A program made the translations under genes and the position numbers. A DNA stretch of 64,000 bases from Silene conica (lineage: Eukaryota > Streptophyta > Magnoliopsida > Caryophyllales > Caryophyllaceae). Positions 23,581 through 36,200 of this stretch are shown here, piece by piece (the stretch's first letter is position 1; the number at the start of each line of letters is the position of its first letter). Location: the NCBI GenBank assembly GCA_029255685.2, contig CM055320.2, forward strand, positions 42,343,410 through 42,407,409. The letters run 5' to 3'. The notes beneath the pieces were generated by a model. The model was not told the DNA's origin and searched no databases. It worked only from the letters and a program-made list of their open reading frames with translations.

Positions 23581-23718
23581 CTTTCGAAGAAGTCCCTTTA
23601 AAACGATTGAAAAGGGATTAGAATTAACAACTTGTATCATATACAAAAGTTAATATCATAACATGAATTTAAATGAGAATTATTACCAACAGCGTGAACC
23701 TTTCAAGCTTTAGGTTGG

Positions 23719-24384
23719 CCAAGTACATTTGGCAATTCCTCTTCGAATGACCAATCTTTGTGCAATAGAGGCACTTATCTTCAACCTTTGAAGATTATGA
23801 GGAAGCCTGTTCTTGCCTTTTCCCTTTCTTCCCCTCTTCTTAAACTTCCCTTTGTTCCTTTTCTCAATGTCGAGCATGTTCTTCTTGGTACTTCGAATAA
23901 GTCCCAATTCCCTTTTCGCTTGTGAAAGCATATTAATTAAAGGAGCGAAGAATTCAATCTATTATGAGATAGTCTGGAACTTCCGAGCCTTGCACTTTCA
24001 AAATTTCGGGTGGCTCAACCCTTTTGAGCACATAAGAACTCATAATATGACCCGTATTCGAATTTGGGTCAAATAAGGCGGAAGTCACTTCATAAATTAA
24101 AGCAACATCCTAGGAGTTTGAGAAAACATATTCTTAAGCTTAGTGTAAATATCATTTGCCGTGCTTAGCACAATCATTCTCTTTTGGAGATCCAACTCCA
24201 TGGAGAAAATAATCGTGTGCTTAAGAATGTTCGACTCCTTCATATAGGCTTCATAGGCCTCACGAGTCGTAATCGTGGAATGAGTAGTGGGAACGAGAGG
24301 AGTGGCTTTGGTAAGGAAACTAATCTTATTGTCACCTTCCGAAGCTATAATTAATTGAGCTTCCCAAGCTTGCAACGAAGCCAT
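23719..24384 (-). pseudogene. B gag (copia), frameshifted remnant
   Basis: Minus-strand frame from ATG at 24384 (MASLQAWEAQ), a UBN2-type copia Gag core up to about 24097. After a frame break comes the C-terminal part with QAKRELGLIRSTKKNM and a Lys/Arg-rich stretch. A CCHC knuckle (CLYCTKIGHSKRNC) lies at 23773-23732 in another frame. At least two frame breaks exist. No protease follows before the junction. B retains the Gag core that its relative E lacks. Confidence 0.8.
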
Positions 24385-26883
24385 GAAACGAGTGGGAGTG
24401 GTGGAGTGTTATTTGCCATTGATGATTGATAGTTGAAAAGAACTACAATAAAAATAAAGGAATTAAACACAATTATCGTTTTAATAATTAAACTTGTTAA
24501 ATTTTAAACAAGTTAAACATCTACTGAATGATCTCTTACCCAATTAAGTAAATGATCCCGAGACCCAAATACACACTAACTCGGGCACGGTTTAGCCGAT
24601 ACATCCCTCATTAATGTGACTCGGTAGATTAACCCCTTAATCGATTCTACTTTTAGAACTCTCGGTCGATAAAATTACATTAATTCTTATCTTAGCCCGA
24701 ACTTATTACCACTACGGTGACTCGAATACCTTCGTCGGGATCAACCAAATTTCGAGAACGTAATCATATTACCCCACTTCACCAACGTAATAAGGTTTGC
24801 ACCCCGATTTAGCCGAGCCTACTCTTTTATGAAGAAGATCCTTCGCGGGTTCTTTACTTTTTGGTAAGGCTATGTCTCGATTTTTAAATAACGTAAGAGA
24901 TCTTGTCAATTTATTATCTATCTCCTTTAAGTGAACAAAGTCGGTGAATTATCGATAAATTGATTGACACGGTCGATAAAATCGATGAAATGCATGAGTT
25001 GAATGACGATTTGGCTATGCATGCAAACATGATAAGCATAAATAAAAGCATAAAAACTTAAAAGCATAAATAAAACCCTAGTATGGCCTTTTCTAAAAAT
25101 AGAAAATAAAGTAAATTACAAATTCGGAAACCAACTCCTTTGGTCCCTTGAACTTCACACGCGGCACGCATCCCAAGGCAAACTCCGTCTTGGTCGGAAC
25201 TCCTTTCCGAAATGGCACCGTCTTCAAGGATCTCCGGAATTACAAATAATTACAAATTTTCTATCTATTTTATACATTATAAAATAAAATAAAATGGTAA
25301 AATAAAGTGATACGAGATCACATTTAATTACAACCGAATCGATAAACCCTTACATTACGGGAAATATCGATTAAAATCTAAGGTCATACTAAGTAAATTA
25401 CATAATTCCAAAATTACGTAAATAAAATATGACATTCATAAATGATAATTAAATATGCAATGCTTATGTAAAATGCAAAACCTAAGCCAAATCGTCCTAT
25501 TTAAACACATTTTAAATATCGTTATTCGTAATAACACGGTTTTATGGAATAACGTGATTTAAACATTTTTAAAATCACTAATCACTCTATGAATCACTAT
25601 TCATGATGTAGTTAAGTTTCCTAACACATTTTAGGATTCAAAATTTAGTCTTACTCAAATTTTGAAATAACTTAACATTTATTTTAATATTGCTCGGTTT
25701 TAATCGGTTTTACGGGAAATAGCATTAAAATAATCAAACGAGTCATAAAAATTTCGAAAATTCAAAATCCAAAATTTTGAACATACTGAAAATTTTCTAA
25801 AATTTCAGATCCTTAAAATTAAATATTTTCGAAATATACCCTTTTATTTCGTAAAATATGGCCGTGTACATGCATAATTAAACGAAAAATTCAAAACTAT
25901 TTCAAAATTATGAAATAAAATACCAATATAATTTTTACATCTTCCTAGACACTCAAAGTATCTGAAAATGCAGAAAAATCAGGCTGAAAAACACTGTTTA
26001 AGGTCTGAAAAGTAATGATTATGACTCTTAAACACTCAATTTCAACTTTAACTTTTAAAATTAAAATTTAAAATTTCAGAAACTTTTGGCACTAAATAAA
26101 AATAAGTTGATGATCATATATAATATGACTAATATGGGTGAATTTTTCGGACCATTTAAGTAAGTTTTACTATTTTTAATAATTCGTGTCATATATTACG
26201 CGATTTTACCGATTAAAATCATTTCTCATGCAATATTCGAGATTAATAGCTCAAAATTCACATGCATGCTAGAAATAATATATGTGACACTATATTAAAT
26301 TTTTATGGTCAAATTCGAACTTAAACTATTTAAGCTAAAATATGTCACTAATATTACGTTTTTTACGATAAAAATCAATATTCATGCAATATTAAAGAAA
26401 AATTTCTGGAAAATTCATCATATATTTTAAATATTGCATGTGACATCTACAAAAAATTTTATAGTTAAATTCATAATATAACTATTTATCCCACATTTAA
26501 CTCATTTTATGACTATTTAACCATTAAAAATCATAAACCATGCATAAAACCTTCAATAATTTCGAAAATTATATATTCATAATATGTTAAATGCATGTGA
26601 GAACATATTTAATATTCATGGCCAGAAACATTATTTTGCTATTTTTCCCATAATAAAACATTTTAACCGATTTTTAAGCATAAATTAAACATTTTAATAA
26701 CAATATTGAACAATATTATTCCATAAATCATCAAAATGACTTAAAACTCTTTTAAGACCAGAAAATATACATGCAATATGATTGTCGTGCATATCTTATA
26801 TGTACTACTCATTTTCGTTTTTAATTAAAATCGCATTTTCTCGCAAAAACGTAAAAAAACGAGTTGCATGCAAGCAACCTAAT
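24385..26883 (-). other. B untranslated leader
   Basis: AT-rich, no gene. The part at about 25140-25240 (GGAACTCCTTTCCG, GGCACCGTCTT, GGATCTCCGG) is shared with E's leader at about 37545-37635, which places B and E in one family. Tandem repeats of about 157 bases occupy 26100-26640. Confidence 0.75.
26100..26640 (-). repeat. Tandem ~157-bp leader repeats in B
   Basis: Four diverged copies are recognisable by ATGTGAC or ATGACT anchors at 26126, 26282, 26438 and 26595. Each is followed by an AAATTTTTATGG-like stretch, then ATTAAAATCAT and CATGCA. Spacing is 156-157 bases. Confidence 0.7.
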
Positions 26884-26895
26884 GCTCTGATACCA
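26884..26895 (-). other. B primer-binding site
   Basis: The plus strand reads GCTCTGATACCA, so the minus strand reads TGGTATCAGAGC, two bases inside the LTR edge at 26898. Confidence 0.9.
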
Positions 26896-26897
26896 CT

Positions 26898-27967
26898 TGA
26901 AGGAAAACGAGATCCATACTTGTTATCCTAATAATGTAGTCTTACTAATTATTTATGTTTTAATTAATCTCATATTAATTTATACTCAAGATCTTATGCA
27001 TGCAATAATATTTGCGGAACAATAACAATAAAGGGGCTGACAAACGGTCCAAATAAGTGCTAGGACGATCCTCCACGAAGCAACCAAAATAACTTGCCTC
27101 ATTTACGATGCACCCAAGACCTACCCTTAAACACCGAAGACCGAACCCGAGCTAGGAGACGGAATTAGGTTATCTTAAAACCGTAAACTAATACTCACTT
27201 TATTAGTCTACTAAAAATACTACAACAATATGTAGTATGAATATTATGTGAATAATATTTTTAGAGGATTTTGATTTTTATTTCTTACACTAGAAATAAT
27301 ACTAAGCATAAGGTTAGAATGAAAGAGTGTGAACTATTCACATATATAGAGGGTGAGGTTGAGAGTTGTGTGTGTCGTGTGTTTTGTGTGTTTAGGAAGA
27401 CCAAATAGGTTGCTTGTCTTACACAAGCAATTAGGTTTGCATGGCTACACATAGGCATCATACCTACTCAATCATTATGTTTTAGCATGCACTAATTTAA
27501 GCAAATTAGTCCTTATAACACACACCATCACACGCCACTTTTGTGTAAAAATGGACTTTCATTTTACAATTTGTAATTTGTACAATTGTGTGATATGTAA
27601 CATCCTATGTGACATGATACAATTGTATTAATTTAAAATTCATATTTATCAAATGAATATTATTTCTAAATTAATTAAATCACATTTAACAAATTAATTT
27701 AGTAATTCATAATTACTGTCTCAAAATATGGTTATTATAGTAATCGTCAATACGATATACAACATTTGTTATAACCACGAACCCTTCTCATTCTAATTTC
27801 GACATTTCTAAAATATCGATTAATATTTGACAATTTACACGTTTCAATTTCAAATATAAATCTTACTTTAACATTCAACCTCTGATTTCTCGATATACGG
27901 TTTTAAGGAGATCAATCAATTCGTATCATATACAATTGATCAATATATTATTTAAGGGGTCTGTCCT
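26898..27967 (-). repeat. B 5' LTR, first part (split by D)
   Basis: Starts TGAAGGAAAACGAG next to the primer site and is cut at 27967 by element D, whose GTCCT duplication (27963-27967) is LTR sequence. It resumes at 54154 and ends TTTCCCAACA at 54360. The combined 1277 bases compare with 1266 for E. Confidence 0.88.
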
Positions 27968-30687
27968 TGTAATACCTCATATGTTAGCCTTGGTCAACGA
28001 CAGTCAAACCATATTTTATATTCTTATTTCAAAAAGGATGTTTATAAAATATTTTACGTAAAATGTTATTGTTTTATAAATCGTATTTCTACGATTATTT
28101 CGTATTTCATAATTATTTGATAATTGATGATTATTTCATAAAATGGTGTTTTATTCGTATTTCTTTAATTTTAATAATATACTTATAATTAAATATATTT
28201 CTTATTTTATATTTATTTCTCGTCTATACTTAATTTCTATTTATTTTATTTTATTTTTATTTTATGTCGTAATTGTATTTAAATTCTATTTTTATATATT
28301 CTTATATAATTGTTAATACTTTAATGTTAGTAATACTAATTAATTTAATTACATAATACTAATATGTTAATATTAGTAATACTAATTAATACAAATGCCA
28401 TGATAAGAATTAAACCCTAAAACGTGCACATCCATCTACCCCTCTAAACCCTAAAACGTTCAACCCCCACCCCTTAGCATCTATCTATCACCTCGGCCTC
28501 TATGTACACAACCCATCAACCTCCTTCCTTGTCGATTATTCCAAGGCAAACAACCCAGTTTCATCGTCTTCTACCTCGGTAAGTTCATGCTCCGTTTACT
28601 TCAGATATTATTATATGCCAAGGGTCGTGTCTTGGGGGCTGGGCTATAGGGAGGTATGACCATGACTAGGGTGGCATATGGTGGTGGTTGTGGTGGTAGT
28701 CAAGACGGTTTTCGATAATGAACTGGAGGTTGCGCTGAAAACGAATAAGGGACCAGAATTCTGTTGTGTCGTTCTTTGTACCCTTCTCGTGTCTGACTGA
28801 ACCTGGGGGTTGGGTTGGTAGGCCTAGTTTCTAGGTTGGTTTAGACCATGGTGGCGGTTTACTGGTGGCGACGCGCGGTCTTCACCCGAAGTAAGTTGGA
28901 GTTTTGGAAAACAGGGTATGTAGTACGACTGGGTAGTTTTGGGTGCGGTTGTCAGGTGCTGGGTCTGGTGGTGGTCAAGTGGTCCTTCTTGGCGGTTCTA
29001 TCAGTCATATTAGGTGGTGCGTGGGTGTTGGTGTATTGCGTGGTAGTTGTCGGAGCAAGAGTTCGGACCGCGGTTTCGGCATTTAATACAGGCGATTAGG
29101 GCAGGGAATTCTGGTGGTTGTGAGGGCTGTCGGTGGTGGTCAGGAAGTGGAATGTGCGGTTGGTGATTCAGGCGAGAAGATGGGACCCGTGACGGTGGTC
29201 GTGGTTGGCCTGGTTGATGGTGGTTGTGGCGTGAAGATGGTGTGCCATAAGAGTGGTGTCGTAGTGTAGCGTTTTTTTAAGGTCTGTTGTGTCGTGAGTT
29301 TGAGGTCGCGGTTGGGTTGTTATGGGTAGTTGACAAATAGTTAATTAGTGTTTAGTTAGGGTTGGTTTATTTAATTAGTTTAATTGGTAGATAATATAAT
29401 TATTAGCTTATTTGATGTATAGTTAATTATTTGGGTAATTAGTTTAAGTGGTTGGTTAATTATCTAATCGGTTGCGTTAATAATTCCGTAAGTAATTGAT
29501 AATTCTGTAACTAATAGATAAAAATTAGTGTTGGGTTCATGGTAATTGAGCATGTAATTGTATATTAAGGGATGATTATCTTTTCCAAGGAGTTATATTA
29601 TTGGAATCGGATTTGAATATTGGTATGCATAATTAGTTTACGTGACTCTCGTATTATTTATATAACTAATATTATGAGTGGTAATTGTTAATAATGATGA
29701 TAAATAGGTAATGCATGAGTATAGTGAATAATAATTATAAGAAAACAAAGTATGATAGTTAGTAATAAGATAATTTATTATTTGCTAGGTGACGATTTTT
29801 AAGTGGCATAATCCTGATTGTTTGCGGGCTTGCTATTGGTTTATAGTGCTATCCAGGTAGGATATACCTACTTAATCTCGGTTAAATATGATTATCTTGG
29901 TTGACATTTTACATGTGATGTGATGATATTGGTTTGATTGAGTAATGATTATTGTTATTGGCATGGGCATTTCATTATTTAATAGCATGATTGATTAAGA
30001 GTATTGTTGCATTCATGAGCACGGCATATGCATTGGTTACTGAGAAAGATTTGAATCAGATGTTGTTCTGATATAAAGCCCAAGGTGGTTCTGCATACCA
30101 GGCCTGGTGTCTTATCAGCTATTGAGCTGGTGTTCGGTGACGACCGATTATAGTCTTCCCGGAGGTTCGGTATGGCTTGGTGTTTCGGGTTATGATTTGT
30201 GTTTCGGGTTTGAGATTGAGATTGTGATTGAGCTCGAGCATATCATGGCATTTGCATATCATAATTGTTGCATTATTTATTATTGTGTTATCCTACTCAA
30301 CCGCGAGGTTGACAGTGTATTCGTGTACACCTACGATGATCCGGAATGGGGAGTAGATTTTGACAGGTCTCGAGTTAGCTGTTTTGGGAGCTCATGGGGA
30401 AGCATGAGGATGTTGACTTGCCTACCTAATGATTAGCCCACTTAGTCTGACTATCACGATGTAGCCTTGTAATTAATGTTTCCGCTGTAGTAGTTTTTTG
30501 TATTTTGGTACTTCGGTTTGAGTTACGTAAGTTGTAATAATAAAAGTTTAAATTTAACCAGTTTTTATATAAAGTGTTTTGGTTTGGTTACTTTGCTATT
30601 CACTACCTCGGACATTCCGAGATGGTAACAGCTCTATTTATTTGAGAATGTCTTGCTAAAGGCTCTTAAATAAATGGGGGTGTTACA
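27968..30687 (+). repeat. D 5' LTR (2720 bp)
   Basis: TG...CA bounded. A leader-like region at about 28420-28580 (CCCTAAACCC-type, then pyrimidine rich) probably marks the transcription start zone. Frames at 28848-29099 and 30107-30436 are not conserved in the 3' copy and are not genes. Divergence from the 3' LTR is a few percent in the parts compared. Confidence 0.9.
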
Positions 30688-30690
30688 AAG

Positions 30691-30702
30691 TGGTATCAGA
30701 GC
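30691..30702 (+). other. D primer-binding site
   Basis: TGGTATCAGAGC, three bases after the LTR. The following leader (GCGAACGATCCTTAGG ...) parallels G1's. Confidence 0.9.
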
Positions 30703-31174
30703 GAACGATCCTTAGGCCTGAACCAATGAATTTAATGAACGTAGGATGTGTCTAATTAAATTAACCCCAGGTAGAAACTGTTAGGAGCCCCTTAGTACGG
30801 TTAGGAAAGCGCGCCTAATTCGTACCCTGGGCCTCTCAAATTTGAACTGCGAACACCTGGGGCAGGGAAAACAGAGAGGAGAGGATTTAACTGAACTAGA
30901 TTTCATAGGAATCTGTTATTGTTTGTAGTTAGAAACCATGTAAGTTTGTAATTTAGAATGTATCCTAAACTTGTTGCAGGATGCGGGATCAAGGTAAGTC
31001 TTGTGTGTTAAGGCCATTAGGCTGAAATGTGTGATGTGTGACGTCGATAATTGTGCTTTCGTTGCTATTCTATTCGTGTATACAATTCTTATTTCAATGT
31101 CTTATTCTTTGCAAAAATTTGATGTTTGTCTTACTATGCAAATGTAGTCAGATTTTGTGATTTATGCTTGTTAT
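30703..31174 (+). other. D leader, left of E
   Basis: Non-coding leader related to G1's 13877-14330 (shared CTGTTAGGAGC and GGCCTCTCA motifs). It ends in GTTAT (31170-31174), the target site duplicated by E. Confidence 0.75.
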
Positions 31175-32440
31175 TGTTGGAAACTAAGTTCCACATTTTA
31201 TACTCATATCTAATGTGAGTTTTACTTCTTTAAGTTTAGTCATAAAAACTTAAATAGATCTTATGCATGCAAGATGATATCATAAAATGAGATAGTCCTT
31301 ACATTGGTTTTAGAAGGTTTATACTCAATAATCACCTATTATATGAGTCTTCAAACCACCGAAATACCCTTAAACGATCTAAGAAAAATCGTCTCCAAAA
31401 GATGCGTATCAAGGACCCGATCTCAAACTAATACTAATTTTGTTACTAGAAAATTAGTATAAGTATACTAGAAATAATAACAATAATATTACTCTTAATA
31501 TTATTAGTATGAAATGATTTTAATACTAGAGTTATTAATCTCTAGTATCCATATTGAGAATTGGATGTTGTAAGAGTAAGGACTAAGTTAAAACATCCAC
31601 TACTTATGCATGAAGAGTGTTGTGTATAAATAGGAAGCAAGATAACCTTGCTTGTTGGAGCAAGATGGCCGGCCATCTCAAGCAACCCTAAGCCAATGCA
31701 TGGCCTTCTATTACTTACACAAAGCACACAATATGCCTTACATTATCTTACACATTCTTACACACCTAAACATAGGTTTAGTGTATAATACACACAATCA
31801 TATTGTGTGTCTAATGTCACGGCTGAAATGTGGGTTATAAAGGACCCATTTTATTTTTGTCAATTGTGTTAATTTGTAACATATCACATATGTCTCATAA
31901 CACATGACCTAATTTGTTAATTATGCAATTTTACCCTTTTAAAATTCATAATTCACAATTTTATAACATTTAAATAACACCATCAGTAATTCGAAATTAC
32001 TACTTCATAAAAATGTAATATCATAATTTTAATTACAACTCTTTGTAATTTTATGATCAACCGTGTTTATTCTCAACTTAATCGTTTCCTAAAACGAATA
32101 AATAAAATCATGTAATAAAACTATTTTATTACCTTTTATTATAACCCCTTTATAACAATATTTGTAATGAAAATCATTTCAATTTCTAGTTATTAATTAA
32201 CTTGTATCCAATACAATTTTAATTAATTATTCCATTGAGACGGAATTCCCTAAAGATATGACCTTAAGGGATCAACTAATCACCACCATCATATGACGAT
32301 AATGTCAAACTCTAGACAGCCAATCATTATCGATAAATGTTGATCAGTTGACTTTAAAAGAGTAACACTCCCAGTTGTGTTTCATTCAAATGAGTTTTAA
32401 ATACGTCAACACACTATTGTCGAGGACACTTCCTCCAACA
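31175..32440 (-). repeat. E 3' LTR (1266 bp)
   Basis: TGTTGGAAAC ... CCTCCAACA. Adjacent 32441-32453 (ATCTCCCACTTGT; AAGTGGGAGAT on the minus strand) is the polypurine tract. A TATAAATA at about 31625-31632 reads on the plus strand, opposite to the coding strand. The small frames at 31542-31727 and 31652-31840 recur identically in the other LTR and are not genes. Confidence 0.95.
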
Positions 32441-33235
32441 ATCTCCCACTTGTCCGAGACAAGTGTGTGTCACCAATTCTCTTGCCCTATTACTATCTCC
32501 CACTCAATGCATGGCGTCCTCTCAGGTCGTGCCGGCAATTGATTAAAAAATCTAGAGTGGTTTATCTCGATCTGGAGTTTATAACTACTGACCGGAATTA
32601 TCTACCATAGATACCTTCCGAGCGTGGCCACGCATTTCTAGTTATTATTCTCCTCGAGTGGCCTAGAGATATTTCTCAACCCTGACAAGGGGTGGACAAT
32701 TCCTAATCGACTTATTCCTTCCGGCTGGCCATAGTCCATCATAACCCAAAATATGTCCTTATAAACCCCAGTTACGAAGGTGTTAGGACATAAATCAAAG
32801 TTAATCTGAAAAAACTATGCCACCTCAGAGAACAGTCATTAGTCCAAGAACTGACTCATGTGAAACACGATAGATGCTCCCGCCACGACCAGGCAGTCTT
32901 TTAATAAGAGTACGCCAGAGCTCTATCTGCGGTCATTAGCCCGGCAAATGTATCTTAACATGTCTATGCCTAGGTGATCGACTAGTCATCTCGTATGACC
33001 CTATGGCAATTGAACTCGCCATCAATCGCATCACACATCTGGTTGCATTGAGATGTCACCTCACTTAAGCAACCAGGGGCGAGGTCATGATAATTCAATT
33101 CACTTTAATGGGGTTCAATATGGTCTCACCATCCCATTTGAATTTTATGACCTTGGTTTTTGAGTACTTAAACTCTATCACGACAAATGTATTATGAACA
33201 ACTTGAAAAATAACACTTTATTTCATCCTCATAAT
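32441..33235 (-). other. E 3' untranslated region and polypurine tract
   Basis: Region between the ORF stop (33236-33238) and the 3' LTR. No open frame of note. The purine tract lies at 32441-32453. Confidence 0.7.
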
Positions 33236-36200
33236 TTAGTACATATCTGGCATGCGTTTAAGACCCATGGATGCTACATGTCGGTCATGCTTAGCCTGCG
33301 ATAAAGGCTTGGTTAAAGGATCAGCAATATTGTCCTCTGTCCCAACCTTACAAACCGCAACTTCCTTCCTTTCAATAAAGTCTCTAATTACATGAAATTT
33401 TCTGAGTACATGTTTGGACTTATTGCTAGACTTGGGCTCCTTTGCTTGAAAGATAGCCCCACTGTTATCACAAAGAATTGTGATTGGATCTTTGGCTACG
33501 GGGACTACCTTTAGTCCTTCCAAGAACTGCCTAATCCACACAGCTTCCTTCGCAGCCTCTGATGCTGCAATGTACTCAGCCTCTGTAGTAGAATCCGCAA
33601 CAACTGGCTCTTTGAAGCTTCTCCAGCTTACGGCACCACCATTGATCATATAGATAAATCCAGCCTGGGATTTCATATCATCCGCATCTGTTTGAAAGCT
33701 TGAGTCGGTGTAACCCTTTACACTAAACTCACCTTCTCCTCCAAACACTAAGAATAGATCCTTAGTTCTTCTCAAGTACTTAAGGATATTCTTAACGGCT
33801 ATCCAGTGTTTTTCACCTGGATTGGCTTGGTATCTACTCGTCATGCTCAAAGCATATGACACATCTGGACGGGTACAAGTCATGGCATACATGATTGACC
33901 CAACAGCTGAAGCATAGGGTATGTCCTTCATTCGTTCAACATGTTCTGTTTGATCAGGAGTGGGTGATTGAGTTTTGCTCAAGGAAATCCCACTCCCCAT
34001 GGGAACCAGTCCTCTCTTAGAATTTTCCATGTTGAAACGACGAAGTATCTTATCCACATAAGATTCTTGGCTTAGTGCCAATATTCTCTTGGATCTTTCT
34101 CTAAAGATTCTTATACCCAGTATGCGTTGTGCATTCCCCAAATCTTTCATTTGGAAATGCTTTCCTAACCATTCCTTGACTGAAGTCAACATGGTAACAT
34201 CGTTACCAATAAGGAGTATGTCGTCTACATACAAGATTAAGAACACAACTTTGCTCCCACTGAACTTCATGTATAAACAAGGTTCTTCGACACTTCGAGT
34301 GAACCCATTCTCTTTTATCACATGATTGAATCGATGATTCCAGCTTCTTGATGCTTGCTTAAGCCCATAAATGGACCTATTTAGCTTGCATACTTTGTTA
34401 GGATTTTTAGGATCCTTAAAACCTTCAGGTTGTACCATGTACACCTCCTCCTCTAAATGCCCATTTAGGAAGGCGGTTTTAACATCCATTTGCCATATTT
34501 CATAATCGTGAAATGCGGCAATTGCTAACATAATCCGAATTGATCTCAACATAGCAACAGGAGCAAAAGTTTCATCATAGTGTAGACCATGAATTTGAGT
34601 GAAACCTTTTGCTACAAGCCTAGCTTTGTAGACATCATCATGTCCCTCTATGCCATTTTTGATTTTGAAGATCCACTTGCACTGAAGTGGTTTAACGTTC
34701 TTAGGCAAATCAACCAAGTTCCAAACTTGATTATCTTCCATAGATTTAATTTCGGATTTCATGGCTTCAAGCCAAAAAGCTGAGCTTGGACTAGATATAG
34801 CTCCTTTGTAGGTGGATGGTTCATCATTTTCCATTAGAAAAACGTCTAAAGCGTCTCCTACCTCAATGACACCAATATATCTCTCAGGTTGGTGACTCAC
34901 TCTCCCAGACCTCCTAGGTACTGGAGCATGAACTACAGCATTTGATGACGAAGGAATGTTTTCTTGCGTTATCTCTACTTCTGTTTGTGGCTCTTGATCT
35001 TGAATTTCTTCAAGTTCAAATTTTCTCCCACTCTGTCTTTTAGAAATGAAATCACTTTCTAAGAAGACAGCTTCTCGAGACACAAACACTTTGTTTTCTT
35101 GAGAATTATAGAAGTAGTATGCACGAGTATTGAGTGGATATCCTACAAATGTGCATTTGTCAGATTTGGGTGCAAGTTTATCGGAAGACTTGTTCTTAAC
35201 ATAAGCCTTGCAACCCCATATCTTAATGAATGACAAATTCGGGACCTTCCCTTTCCATATCTCATATGGAGTTTTATTTGCAGCTTTAGTCGGACTCCTG
35301 TTTAAGGAGTGTATGGCGGTTTGGAGTGCAAATCCCCAAAATGAATCAGGGAGATCTGTAAGACTCATCATTGATCGAACCATGTCTAATAAGGTTCGAT
35401 TTCTCCTTTCAGAAACACCATTGAGTTGTGGTGTTCCTGGTGGAGTAAGTTGTGATACTATGCCACAATCTTTTAAATGAGAATCAAATTCATTGCTTAG
35501 ATATTCGCCACCACGATCTGATCGAAGTGCTTTGATCTTTCTATTGGTTTGGTTCTCTACTTCATTTTGAAATTCTTTGAACTTTTCAAATGCTTCACTT
35601 TTGTATTTGATTAAGTAGATATACCCATATCTACTTAAATCGTCAGTAAAAGTAATAAAGTAGTCATAATTTCCTCTTGCGGTGATTGTCATTGGACCAC
35701 ATACATCGGTATGTATTAGTCCTAACAAGTCACTTGCCCTCTCACCTTTTCCACTAAAAGGTGATCGAGTCATCTTACCAAGAAGACATGATTCGCATAC
35801 TCCATATGATATGTAATCGAATGGTTTGATGATATTAGTCGATACTAATCTCTTAATGCGATTTTCATTTATGTGACCTAGACGGCAATGCCAAATGAAC
35901 GATTCATTTGGGTCATTTGATTTTAGTCTTTTTGTTTGCACATTGTGGACATCAATATATTTTGAGTTGTTGAGTACATAAATCCCATTTACGGAATTTG
36001 CTTGGCCTATTACCAAGCCATTTCGATGTATTTCACAAAAATTATTCTTGATCATGAATGAAAAACCTTCCATGTCTAACATGGCAACCGAAATGATGTT
36101 TTTAGATAAAGAAGGTACATAATAACAATCCTTCAAATACAACTCATAACCACTAGCTAAATGTAATACGTAGGTTCCCTTTGAAGAAGCGGCTACCTTA

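Larger units (their letters stand above)
23581..26897 (-). mobile_element. Element B: copia retrotransposon, 5' internal half only
   Basis: Read on the minus strand: primer site (26884-26895), a 2.5-kb AT-rich leader resembling E's leader, gag through the zinc knuckle, then truncation against element A at 23580/23581. Its 5' LTR is 26898-27967 plus 54154-54360, split by element D. Protease onward and the 3' LTR are missing. Confidence 0.85.

Noticed and set aside
28848..30436. Open frames in D's LTR (83 and 109 codons)
   Set aside because: The corresponding frames in the 3' LTR are broken or end elsewhere after a few substitutions, so they are chance frames in G/T-rich LTR DNA.
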